Shown here: in pieces, positions 15,175-22,782 of the stretch
Layout of the letters: each line of letters begins with the position of its first letter
Position numbering within the stretch: the stretch's first letter is position 1
Assembly (NCBI GenBank): GCA_004356105.1
Contig: SMYC01000259.1
Span: forward strand, 1 to 38,157
DNA from: Acidobacteriota bacterium
Lineage (GTDB): Bacteria > Acidobacteriota > Vicinamibacteria > Marinacidobacterales > SMYC01
Direction of reading: 5' to 3'
Length of the DNA stretch: 38,157 nt
Translations under genes and position numbers: made by a program
Notes under the pieces: model-generated
The model's database searches: none
The model's input: the letters and a program-made list of their open reading frames with translations, nothing else
Told to the model about the DNA's origin: nothing

Positions 15175-16937
15175 TAGTGCTCGACTTTAGTCTCGCGCCC
15201 CTCCTTCGCGAGCCAGATGTTCTTCATCTGGATGTAAGCCGCTCCCAGCGGAGTGAGCTTGAAACCGCGCACGTTGGGCCGCAGCAGATAACGTAGCCGG
15301 CCGTAATCCGTGGGAATGATAGGCGAATCGAGAAGAACGATCTCCTCGATCTTATGATAGAGCTCATTCCTTTTCGTGTAGCTCGTCTCTGACCACACTT
15401 GGTCGAGTAGCTTGTCGACCTGGCGATTCTTGTAGCCGAACGTATTCATGTGGCCTTGGGAGTGGAATAGCGGCCTCAAGAAATTGTCCGGGTCGGGAAA
15501 ATCTGCGTGCCGGATCTGGATGCGCAGGAACGCGCGATCACGAAATCGCGGCATGTCGAAATCGATGACACCGTCCATCTCGACGAGCTTTACTTCGACC
15601 CCGACCTCCTTCAAGCAGGAAACGAGACAGCTGTCGCGAGCGACCGAGCCGGGATCGGAAGAATAGATGTTCCTCGGCAAGACGGGAAGCTCGAGCGGCG
15701 GAAGACCTTTTCCTCCGGGATAGCCGGCTTCTGCCATCAGCTCGCGTGCTTTGGCCAGGTCTCGACCATAGTGGGATTCCTTGGGTATGAAGCCAGGAAT
15801 TCCAGGGGGAACGACACTGCTCGCCGCGGCCGTACCCGCGGTCACCCTATGGGCATCGAGAAAGCTTCTTTTGTCGAGGGCATAATTGATGGCGAGGCGT
15901 ACCTTCGCGTTGTCATAGGGCGGCACGCTGTTCGGGAAATAAAGGTAGCGCAAAGCCAAGAAATGTTCGGCTTCGACGGCGACCCAGTCGGCATAGCTAT
16001 CGACCCAGTTGGTCTCGAAACAATCGGCCACCTCGTTGAACGGTCGTGAAACGCCTTTGTAGCCAGGCACGTTCCAGGCTGCGCGGAAGACCACCGCGTC
16101 GAGGTGGGGGCGGCCTTCGAAATATTGCAGGTTGGCTTCGAGACGGATGCCTTGGTAGACCTCGTCCAGCATCGGAACGCCCGCATCCTCGGAAGGCTCG
16201 ATCCAGCGCGAGAACTGGAACGCGCCGGTGCCGATGGGAGCCTTGAAGAAGCTATCGCCCTGAGCGAGAAGCTCCTCCTTGGGGAGGATCTTGGACGAGT
16301 ACATGCTGAGCACGGAGAGCGCCGGAACGAAAGGCGTGACGAAGGTTATGCGGAACTCGCTCTCGCCGAGAGCTTCGAGTCCTTTGACGCGGTCGGCGCG
16401 TCCCGCGCGGAAATCCTCGGCTCCCTCGATGCGGCTGAAGTAACTGTAGTTGTGATCGTTCAAACCACGCATCAGAAGCCGCTCGAAACTGAAGACACAA
16501 TCCTCGGCCGTCACCTTGCGTCCGTTGTGGAAGCGGACATCGTCGCGCAACTCGAACGTATAGGTCTTGCCATCGGGAGAGATCTCCCAAAACTTTGCGA
16601 GTGCGGGAACGATATTCAGGTGCTCGTCGAAAGCCGTCAGGCCGTCATAAAGCTGCTGCACGAGCATGACGTCCGTGCTGAAGATCGCCTTGGCCGGGTC
16701 CAGCGTCCGCATGTTTTCCAAGAGCGGATAGCGAAAAACACCGCCCTGTACCGGATTTTCCACGAGGCTATCGGCGCCGCCGAAGCTTGCTCTGAGCGTC
16801 TCCTTCTTGATGAGGCGCCCTGCGAACGCCGTCACGATAAAAAGGCACAAAAGGCCGCCGGGAATAAGCCAGGCGCTCTTGCGGCCCCTGGCTGACGGTC
16901 GGGAGAGCGGCTCCTCCAGATCGGATGCTTGTTTCAT
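15174..16937 (-). CDS. Membrane-anchored ABC-type peptide-binding protein (family 5)
   Basis: A 587-residue extracytoplasmic solute-binding protein of the DppA/OppA type (SBP_bac_5). The family signature is GKTYTFELRDDVRFHNGRKV followed by TAEDCVFSFERLL (about 128-160), and the C-terminus has the usual YHKIEEIVLLDSPIIPTDYG fold segment. Instead of a cleavable or lipoprotein signal it has a cytoplasmic tail and one helix (about 24-41, LIPGGLLCLFIVTAFAG) with no lipobox, so it should stay tethered in the inner membrane. No permease or ATPase gene of a peptide importer is nearby. It is instead joined by a one-base overlap to a histidine kinase and an NtrC regulator, suggesting a sensory role. 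A transport role with a distant permease is the alternative. Confidence 0.92.
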   Translation of the reverse strand: MKQASDLEEPLSRPSARGRKSAWLIPGGLLCLFIVTAFAGRLIKKETLRASFGGADSLVENPVQGGVFRYPLLENMRTLDPAKAIFSTDVMLVQQLYDGLTAFDEHLNIVPALAKFWEISPDGKTYTFELRDDVRFHNGRKVTAEDCVFSFERLLMRGLNDHNYSYFSRIEGAEDFRAGRADRVKGLEALGESEFRITFVTPFVPALSVLSMYSSKILPKEELLAQGDSFFKAPIGTGAFQFSRWIEPSEDAGVPMLDEVYQGIRLEANLQYFEGRPHLDAVVFRAAWNVPGYKGVSRPFNEVADCFETNWVDSYADWVAVEAEHFLALRYLYFPNSVPPYDNAKVRLAINYALDKRSFLDAHRVTAGTAAASSVVPPGIPGFIPKESHYGRDLAKARELMAEAGYPGGKGLPPLELPVLPRNIYSSDPGSVARDSCLVSCLKEVGVEVKLVEMDGVIDFDMPRFRDRAFLRIQIRHADFPDPDNFLRPLFHSQGHMNTFGYKNRQVDKLLDQVWSETSYTKRNELYHKIEEIVLLDSPIIPTDYGRLRYLLRPNVRGFKLTPLGAAYIQMKNIWLAKEGRETKVEH

Positions 16938-17030
16938 AGCGACGCTTCTGCGGGCACCAAGGGGGTCCGTGGTCGAGTCCCATCCCTAGATTAGTTTACG
17001 GCCGCGGTCCGCGCAACTCGGATAAGCTCC

Positions 17031-17942
17031 TCAGAATGAAAGCTTTCCCTCGGCGATCTCCACAGCCTTACCCCCGACACGAACCTCAAAAGGGCCCTTC
17101 TCGCCGCTCTCGACGTCGACGTAGATAGCACTCGGACGGCCCATCTCGTAACCTTGCTCCACGATAATGTGCGCCGTCGGCTCCGCTTTCACGAGCCCCC
17201 GGTGGACGAGGTAGGCGCCGAGTGCGCCGGAGGCACTACCGGTCGCCGGGTCCTCCACGATGCCGACGGTCGGGGCAAACATACGGGCATGGACGGTACT
17301 TTCGGGGTGGATGCATTCGCGTGTGAAGATCATGAAGGAATCGGTCTGCGTCTCCGTGAGGACTTTCATCATCGCGACGAGGTCGAGCTCAATCTTGTCG
17401 AGGTGGCGGAGCGAGCGCGCCGGCACCATCAGCTGCGGAACCGCTGTGGAGACGACTTGTGCAGGCAGGCCATCGGGCAGGAGTTGATCCTCCGAGAGAC
17501 CAACCGCTTTCGCGAGGAGCTTACGGTCGGTAAATTCGTCGAAAAAGCGCGGAGGGGATTGCGTCATCGTGACTCGATCCACCTGGCCGTCCTTGACGAT
17601 GATATCTACCGGAAGCACGCCTGCCTGACACTCTTGAAAGATACGGTTCGAGCCTTCTTTCACTTCGAGGATCCCGTGCTGGGCAAGCACGAAACACGTC
17701 CCCACGACGGGATGGCCCGCGAGTGGCAGCTCGGATGTCGGGGTAAAGATGCGCAAGCGGAGCTGTGCTTTCAAATCCGTCGGAGGAAGAACAAAGGTCG
17801 TCTCCGAGAGGTTCATCTCCTTCGCGATGGACTGCATGTCCTCGGAGCTGAGCCCTTCGGCTTCAGGGAAAATGGCGAGTGGATTTCCCGTAAAGGGACG
17901 GTCCGTGAAGACGTCGGCCTGGAAGAAGTGATACTCCCTCAT
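17031..17942 (-). CDS. PhzF family isomerase
   Basis: A 303-residue member of the PhzF/diaminopimelate-epimerase fold. The N-terminal lobe has VFTDRPFTGNPLAIF and the catalytic Glu47 in MNLSETTFVLPP. LAGHPVVGTCFVLA (75-88) holds the conserved His. The C-terminal lobe carries EDPATGSASGALGAYLVHRG, the second catalytic loop. PhzF itself isomerises dihydro-hydroxyanthranilate in phenazine synthesis, but most homologues are of unknown substrate and no phenazine genes are here. The ATG at 17942 is the only plausible start. The 93-bp gap to the binding-protein gene at 16937 allows either read-through or a separate promoter. Confidence 0.92.
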   Translation of the reverse strand: MREYHFFQADVFTDRPFTGNPLAIFPEAEGLSSEDMQSIAKEMNLSETTFVLPPTDLKAQLRLRIFTPTSELPLAGHPVVGTCFVLAQHGILEVKEGSNRIFQECQAGVLPVDIIVKDGQVDRVTMTQSPPRFFDEFTDRKLLAKAVGLSEDQLLPDGLPAQVVSTAVPQLMVPARSLRHLDKIELDLVAMMKVLTETQTDSFMIFTRECIHPESTVHARMFAPTVGIVEDPATGSASGALGAYLVHRGLVKAEPTAHIIVEQGYEMGRPSAIYVDVESGEKGPFEVRVGGKAVEIAEGKLSF

Positions 17943-17967
17943 AGACGGGAAATACTATCCTAAACCG

Positions 17968-18102
17968 ATGCAATCTGCTCTGAGTGTCTTGCTTTTCTGC
18001 TTCGTCGCTTGCTCTAACGCACCACGCGCTCGAAGCGTAGCTGTCGACAGCGAGAAACGGCTCACCGTCGGTCGGGACTCCGGCACGAGCTCGCGCAAAT
18101 GA
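17968..18102 (+). CDS. Possible tiny lipoprotein or lipoprotein remnant
   Basis: A 44-codon frame not long enough to be obvious. It begins MQSALSVLLFCFVACSNAP, which has a hydrophobic stretch ending in VAC, a lipobox, with Cys15. The rest is short and charged. No convincing ribosome-binding site precedes it. It may be a real small lipoprotein or the surviving N-terminus of a larger one, in keeping with the decayed kinase gene downstream. The rest of the gap up to 18236 shows nothing else. Confidence 0.25.
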   Translation: MQSALSVLLFCFVACSNAPRARSVAVDSEKRLTVGRDSGTSSRK

Positions 18103-18236
18103 TACGTTGCCAATAGCCGGCATCCACGATCCGTGAGCCGAGACAAACGTCTTTCAGGTTTGCGGATGGGGCGTTGTTCACGAACAGTGCCGCCGCGCCC
18201 TTGAAGGCGCCCTCCCTTGACCTTACAATCGTGGCG

Positions 18237-18960
18237 ATGCGTCTGCGGCCAGGCACCACGCTAGGAGCCTACGAGATCCTTGCACCGCTCGGCAAAGGCG
18301 GTATGGGTGAGGTGTACCGTGCGCGCGACACGAAGCTCGATCGTGAGGTCGCGATCAAAGTGCTTCCCGATGCGTTTGCGCAGGACGCCGATCGTCTCGC
18401 GCGGTTCGAGCGCGAGGCGCTTCTCGCATCGCTGAACCATCCCAACATTGCAAGCATCCATGGAATCGAGGAATGGGACGCCGTCCGAGCGCTCGCGCTA
18501 GAGCTCGTGGAAGAGCCGACCCTCGCCGAGCGGATCCAGGACGGCCCGATCCCGGTCGAAGAGATCCTTGCGATCGCGCGGCAGATCGCGGAAGCGCTCG
18601 AAGCGGGGCACGAGGCCGGTGTCATCCATCGGGACGTGAAGCCCGCGAACGTGAAGCTCAAAGAAGACGGCACGGAACACGATTGGCTTTCGATATCGGA
18701 GAGGAAAACCGGGACCTCTGGCTCTACGACTTCTCGACCGGTACGCTCTCGCGCTTCACCTTCGATCCGGCCCGCGATTCCGACCCCGTGTGGTCTCCCG
18801 ACGGAGCCCGCATCTTCTTCGTCTCCACCCCGGGTGGCGGCCCGTCAAACGTGTACTGATCAAGGAGGGCGACGGCTCCTCGACCGATCGCGTCTCCGAG
18901 CTCGCGGTCGTCCTCGATTGGTTCGAAGAAGTGAAGCGCCTCGTTCCCAACAACGACTGA
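18237..18960 (+). pseudogene. Ser/Thr protein kinase with TolB-like repeats, internally deleted
   Basis: Three separate pieces of one gene type lie end to end. Piece 1, from the ATG at 18237, is a kinase N-lobe: GAYEILAPLGKGGMGEVYRA (glycine loop), VAIKVLPD (Lys) and GVIHRDVKPANVKL (HRD loop). It stops before DFG. Piece 2, in another frame (about 18680-18859), is a TolB/PD40 propeller blade: DLWLYDFSTGTLSRFTFDP then DPVWSPDGARIFFVST. Piece 3, again in another frame, ends at the TGA at 18960 with AVVLDWFEEVKRLVPNND, the usual C-terminus of these proteins. Intact homologues are around 850-900 residues, so most of the gene is missing and the product would lack an active kinase. Confidence 0.85.
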
Positions 18961-19029
18961 GAGTCATCTTTACTACACAGTAATATCTGACGTGCTGCGC
19001 GAGGAACCTTGGTTCGCCTCGATAGAAAG

Positions 19030-20835
19030 ATGAGCGCTCGAGCCGTTGTCGCCGCAATCGTCGGCGCGATCGTGTTCGGGGCGACGGGGGCCTTGTATCA
19101 CGGCAGCCGCGAAGTCGTCGTGGATTTCCAGAAAGCGTACGAGGGCGGCTTCATTTCGGAGTTCCACGGCCGCGAGCGAGCGGATGACGGCTACTTTCGC
19201 TGGACGACGGTCGCCTCCTATCTCGATTTCCACTACCTACCCAAGACCGGAACGGTGAATGTCGAAGCGCTCCTGAGAGTCCGGCGGCCAGGCGGCGAGC
19301 CGCGTCCGAACGTCGCCTTTACGGTGAACGGGACAACGGTCGAGCGTGTGGTCAGTCTTCCCGGCCGAGCCGTTTATCCTTTCGCGTTTCCTGCATCGCG
19401 GTCCCGAGTGCGTCTCGGCATCCGCTCCGATACGTTCGATCCCACCGGCACCGGCACCCGGCTTCTCGGCGTTCAAGTGCTCGGCGTCACGTTGGCTTTT
19501 CCGGATCACTCCCCTTCCTGGATCGTGCCCTCGCTGTGGATGGGGAGCGCGGCAATCCTGCTCTTCGCCGCGGCGATCGTGGCCGGCGCAGCTCCGCTCT
19601 GGGCCGGGCTTTCGTCCCTCGTCGTCACTTCGGGTTTTGTTTTTCTTCTAGCCCAACACGCCCTCCGTTTTTCGAGCTATCCGAGAGATGTAGCCTTGCT
19701 CGCGGCGGCGACTTTGGCCGTCTTGGTCTTTCTCCGTTTCGTGCTCGCGAAGCTCGATCGGCTTCAACCCGCCTCGCGGGTGTGGGTCCTGGCTTCGCTC
19801 GGCGTCGTCTTGCTCCTGGAAATGACGGTTGTGTTCTACCCGTTACGCGTGAGCTCCGACGCGGATTTCCAGGCGAATCGCATGCTGCATTTTCTCGAGG
19901 GCAACTGGCACCCGACTTCCGTGACGCAGCACGATCCACCTTTCGACATCCCCTATCCCGTCTCGCTCTATGCAGTCACAGCACCTCTGGTCTTGCTCGG
20001 CGCCGAACGCGTCGCCTCTCTTTCGTTCATGACGGGCCTTTTCGACGTCTTCGTGTCGATCGTATTGATCTATCTCGGGTGGCGTTTTCTCGACGACCTT
20101 CGCGCGGGCATCCTTGCCGGTATCTTGTATCAACTCGTGCCGGTGAACGCACTGAGCTTTTCCGCCGGCAACTTCACGAACCTCTTTGCCGTCGCGGCGC
20201 TGTCGCTGGCCTTCGCTTTCATGTTCTCGTCACCCGTGATTTGCGCTTTCTGGACTTTCCTGGCGCTCACCGCACATCTCGGGATGCTCATCGAAGGGGC
20301 GATCCTGTGGCCGGCTTGGCTTTTCTTTTTCTGGCTCGCGCCGACCCCCGTAAACGACCAGCGCAAGCGGCTGACATTGGCACTGACGGTGGCGGCGCTT
20401 CTCACTGCGGTCTACTACTTCGGCTACTGGGATCTCTTCACGAGCCAGTGGGACCGCGCCCTCGAGCGCGAGTCCGCGACGGTTGCGGCAGGACCGGGCT
20501 CCAAACTCGCCGAACTCGGATGGGTATTCGTTGTCGTCGCGGCGCTCGGCGCATTGTCGCTTGCAAAGCGGCCTTTCTCGAGCTCGTTCCCGAGGGCTGC
20601 CGCGACTTGGCTCGGTGTGACGGTCGTCTTTGCCGTCATCGATACGCTCTCGGCCATCGAGATCCGCTACGTGCTCCAGGCGCTACCGCTTCTCGCACTC
20701 TTCGCGGGCGCCTATTTGTCGAAAGCGCTCGAGCGTGGCTGGCGCGGCAAGACCGCAGCTCTCGCGGCGATTCTGTATGTTGTCGTCCTCGGCTTCCGCA
20801 CACTCTACGAAGTCCTTCTCACGCGATACCACTGA
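19030..20835 (+). CDS. Polytopic membrane protein, probable GT-C-like glycosyltransferase
   Basis: A 601-residue inner-membrane protein with one N-terminal helix (about 5-22). A periplasmic beta-rich domain of about 150 residues follows, then roughly ten more helices. A loop after the third or fourth helix contains VSSDADFQANRMLHFLEGNW, which fits the acidic first-loop motif of GT-C enzymes using polyprenyl-phosphate sugars. I infer a membrane glycosyltransferase, but the family is not named by any signature I can see. The ATG at 19030 is preferred to an upstream TTG at 19009, whose GAGGAA lies too close. Its last 56 bp recur at 23321-23376. The two similar genes at 24319 and 26491 suggest a shared envelope pathway. 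Confidence 0.85.
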   Translation: MSARAVVAAIVGAIVFGATGALYHGSREVVVDFQKAYEGGFISEFHGRERADDGYFRWTTVASYLDFHYLPKTGTVNVEALLRVRRPGGEPRPNVAFTVNGTTVERVVSLPGRAVYPFAFPASRSRVRLGIRSDTFDPTGTGTRLLGVQVLGVTLAFPDHSPSWIVPSLWMGSAAILLFAAAIVAGAAPLWAGLSSLVVTSGFVFLLAQHALRFSSYPRDVALLAAATLAVLVFLRFVLAKLDRLQPASRVWVLASLGVVLLLEMTVVFYPLRVSSDADFQANRMLHFLEGNWHPTSVTQHDPPFDIPYPVSLYAVTAPLVLLGAERVASLSFMTGLFDVFVSIVLIYLGWRFLDDLRAGILAGILYQLVPVNALSFSAGNFTNLFAVAALSLAFAFMFSSPVICAFWTFLALTAHLGMLIEGAILWPAWLFFFWLAPTPVNDQRKRLTLALTVAALLTAVYYFGYWDLFTSQWDRALERESATVAAGPGSKLAELGWVFVVVAALGALSLAKRPFSSSFPRAAATWLGVTVVFAVIDTLSAIEIRYVLQALPLLALFAGAYLSKALERGWRGKTAALAAILYVVVLGFRTLYEVLLTRYH

Positions 20836-20860
20836 GAAAGGGTCGCGGCCCAGAGGAGCC

Positions 20861-20901
20861 TTTTGTTGGTCTGAATACGGGGCTATACTAATTCTGTATT
20901 C
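20861..20901 (+). promoter_or_regulatory. Promoter and operator of the toxin-antitoxin pair
   Basis: A -10-like TATACT (20884-20889) sits between inverted arms GAATAC (20873-20878) and GTATTC (20896-20901). The upstream TTTTGT at 20861-20866 is a weak -35 at 17 nt. The arrangement, arms straddling the -10 just before an antitoxin gene, fits autorepression by the antitoxin complex. That function is inferred. Confidence 0.45.
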
Positions 20902-20925
20902 GGATCCTTTAAAAAGGGGGAAGAG

Positions 20926-21213
20926 TTGAAACCCATTAATACAGCTGAAGATATCGTCCCGCTCGCTGACTTCAAGGCTCGCACGTCAGAGCTTTTTCGG
21001 CAGCTGAAAGAAGGGCGGCGCCCGCTCATCATCACTCAGAATGGCAAGCCGGCAGCCGTCGTCATCACTCCCGAGGATTTCGATCGCCTCCAAGAGCGAG
21101 AGCGTTTCGTGGAGGCCGTATCATCGGGCCTTGATGACTCGGAAACTGGTCGGCTCGTTGAGGACGAGGCTCTGGAGCGGGAGTTGAACGATGAGCTCGA
21201 TACGTCGTCGTGA
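20926..21213 (+). CDS. Phd/YefM-type antitoxin
   Basis: A 95-residue antitoxin. The N-terminal half is the DNA-binding Phd/YefM fold: VPLADFKARTSELFRQLKEG, followed by RPLIITQNGKPAAVVITPED, the family hallmark. The acidic C-terminal tail (residues 60-95) would wrap the toxin. The start is TTG at 20926, favoured by GGGGG-AAGAG just upstream. The stop overlaps the toxin GTG. The protein should neutralise the toxin and, with it, repress the promoter at 20861-20901. Confidence 0.92.
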   Translation: MKPINTAEDIVPLADFKARTSELFRQLKEGRRPLIITQNGKPAAVVITPEDFDRLQERERFVEAVSSGLDDSETGRLVEDEALERELNDELDTSS

Positions 21214-21533
21214 AGCTTCGATGGACGCAGCGCGCTCGTTCCGACCTGCTGCAGATCCGTCGCTACATCGCTCGCGACAAGCCAGGAGTGGCGCGTCGTT
21301 GGGTTGCGCGCCTCCGCCAGCGCGCGCGGGATGCTGCGAGTCACCCTCGCGCTGGGCGAAGGGTCCCGGAGCTCGGGCGCGACGACGTGCGAGAGGTGTT
21401 GCTTCGTAACTACCGAATCGTCTATCGGATTCTCGAATCGGAGATTCACGTCCTCACTGTTTTCGAAGGCCATCGTACGCTTCCTCGAACGCTACCCAGC
21501 ATCGTGGACTCGAAGAGAAAGCCTCCGCAGTGA
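21210..21533 (+). CDS. ParE/RelE-superfamily toxin
   Basis: A 107-residue toxin beginning at GTG 21210, overlapping the antitoxin stop (GTGA). The N-terminal helices WTQRARSDLLQIRRYIARDK and RWVARLRQRA are followed by the beta-sheet core EVLLRNYRIVYRILESEIHV and LTVFEGHRTLP, the typical C-terminal strand pattern of ParE/RelE proteins. The pairing with Phd-type antitoxins is common. The sequence does not decide between gyrase poisoning (ParE) and mRNA cleavage (RelE); the RDK-rich helix and conserved R-Y-R-I-V-Y resemble ParE more. The pair lies in a decay zone beside gene fragments, consistent with acquisition. Confidence 0.92.
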   Translation: MKLRWTQRARSDLLQIRRYIARDKPGVARRWVARLRQRARDAASHPRAGRRVPELGRDDVREVLLRNYRIVYRILESEIHVLTVFEGHRTLPRTLPSIVDSKRKPPQ

Positions 21534-21587
21534 GCTTGGGGTATTCCTTGCCTCAGCTTCTGGCTCATCAAACGTATTCTGGTATCG

Positions 21588-21640
21588 CGGTGGATGCGAG
21601 GTGACGGCGCGGGCTTCTCCGAGGCATCTTTCCTACAAAT
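21588..21640 (+). pseudogene. Duplicated, internally deleted fragment of a membrane-protein gene
   Basis: 21588-21625 matches 24928-24965 of the neighbouring membrane-protein gene at 36 of 38 positions. Immediately after, 21625-21640 matches 25720-25735 of the same gene at 15 of 16. The two blocks lie about 750 bp apart in that gene, so this is a copy with a large internal deletion. It is non-coding now. Confidence 0.65.
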
Positions 21641-21698
21641 TCAAAGCGGTCGAGCTGACGATGCGGGTGTTCTCATGGCGACCGAGACTTTCCGTTTC

Positions 21699-21726
21699 GT
21701 CTTTCGTCTTTCGTCTTTCGTCTTTC
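21699..21726. repeat. Heptanucleotide tandem repeat, GTCTTTC x4
   Basis: Four perfect tandem copies of GTCTTTC (GAAAGAC on the other strand), with a partial unit on the left. It lies at the 3' end of the HNH endonuclease relic, where it extends the frame with a basic Lys/Glu/Arg-rich tail. Slippage during replication is the likely source. Confidence 0.95.
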
Positions 21727-21997
21727 ATCAATCTTGCGCTGGATGAACGCCGGCCCGTAAACACGTTCGGCCTGTAATCGATTGTGTGCTGGGCACAAAA
21801 TCTGAAGAATGGACTCGTAGTTGCTGCGACAGATCCGAACGGGGCGGCATGGTCGATTTGGAGACCCGCCCGCGCCGTGCATCTCGTTCCATCGGGTCCA
21901 AGAAACACGCATTAATACGATAGGATCCGCGTTCGTGGACGCGCTCGGAAACCTCGGACGCAACGTATCGAGACTGGGCGGGCTCGTCTTTTTTGCC

Positions 21998-22017
21998 CAT
22001 CTCGTTTGAACGAGATG
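21998..22017. repeat. Near-perfect 20-bp palindrome, copy 1
   Basis: CATCTCGTT-TG-AACGAGATG, inside the HNH pseudogene; 18 of its 20 bases form the palindrome. A closely related, perfect palindrome lies at 23164-23183. Confidence 0.8.
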
Positions 22018-22700
22018 ACGCCACGGCGCCGCGCTGCCTCTTTCTCCGCCGCTCGAGCTTCTTCTTCGGGTCCTTCTTCTCGAGCGCGATGTCGAGCGCC
22101 TTCTCCAGGATCTCCGCCATGTGCTTCTGAGCGTTCTCGATGCCCACAACTTCCGCCAATCGCTCGAACTTGTCCTTGAAAGCTCGGCCGGCGGAAAATC
22201 TGAAGTTGTAGATCTCCGGACGGGCGGGTTGAAGAATCGGTGGGGAACACTTCGGGGTCTCGACGGCGGGAGGTGGTGACGGCGCCGATACTTCTCGAGG
22301 CGGCTCGACATGCGCGGGTTGCGCGGGTTGCGAGGGCCGCTTGCGGATCGACGGCTCGAAAACGGGCTTCGGCTCGAGTGCCACCAGGTATTCCTCAGTC
22401 TCCCTGCGCGTCTTGCCGGTGCAATCGCCGATGAGCTCGTCGACATTGTCCTCGTTCAGGTGGGGCGCCAGGAGGGCGGCGACCGTGAGACTGACTCGAC
22501 TCTCGGATAGCGCGACGAGAAGCTGAGGGAAGCGCCGCAAGACGTTCGCTACATGTATGCGTGCCGGCACGGCGCCTTCGCTCAAGTTCAGGTGTTTGAT
22601 GCAGTAATCGTAGAGGCTCTTGTATCCAAGCTCGAGTGCTGTTTTCGAGCCGACATCTCGGCGAGATGTGCGATGAGCTTGGCGATGTTCGTGTTCTCCC

Positions 22701-22734
22701 GCCTTCGCCAAGGCTTCGGCGGGCAAGCCGAAGG
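22701..22734. repeat. Small palindromic insertion element
   Basis: CTTCGGC (22714-22720) pairs with GCCGAAG (22727-22733) across a GGGCAA loop, preceded by the related CCTTCGCC. On the plus strand it encodes RLRQGFGGQAE, a peptide I remember from many unrelated bacterial predictions, as expected for a dispersed repeat rather than a protein motif. It sits inside the HNH pseudogene and does not break that reading frame. Confidence 0.6.
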
Positions 22735-22782
22735 AGCTCTTCGCGAGAAAGTTGTTCGAGCTTCCTTGAACGTTTCGATCAT

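Larger units (their letters stand above)
21727..22782 (-). pseudogene. HNH endonuclease relic with several frameshifts
   Basis: Read leftward from the ATG at 22782 the pieces are as follows. An N-terminus carries TNIAKLIAHLAEMSAR. In the next frame (a one-base loss near an A-run at about 22655) come KTALELGYKSLYDYCIKHLN and SLTVAALLAPHLNEDNVDEL. A Pro-rich linker and a basic helical segment follow, then the frame changes near 21910 to CVFLGPDGTRC and LQIDHAAPF, the first half of an HNH domain. A last change gives LCPAHNRLQAERVYG, its end. All parts of an HNH endonuclease with the N-terminal domain common in Acidobacteria and Myxobacteria are present, but at least three frame breaks inactivate it. 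A palindromic insertion (22701-22734) lies in its 5' end. Confidence 0.82.

Noticed and set aside
13741..15177. 478-codon plus-strand frame opposite the histidine kinase
   Set aside because: Shadow of a GC-rich gene; composition is Asp/Arg/His-rich, no domain is visible, and the kinase on the other strand is unmistakable.
18062..18259. Minus-strand frame before the kinase relic, containing ALFVNNAPSANLKDVCLGS
   Set aside because: Slightly protein-like but without a start signal or a recognised family; too short to support.
19536..20891. 451-codon frame in the +2 phase of the membrane-protein gene
   Set aside because: Arg-rich translation without hydrophobic segments; the in-phase frame gives clear membrane helices.
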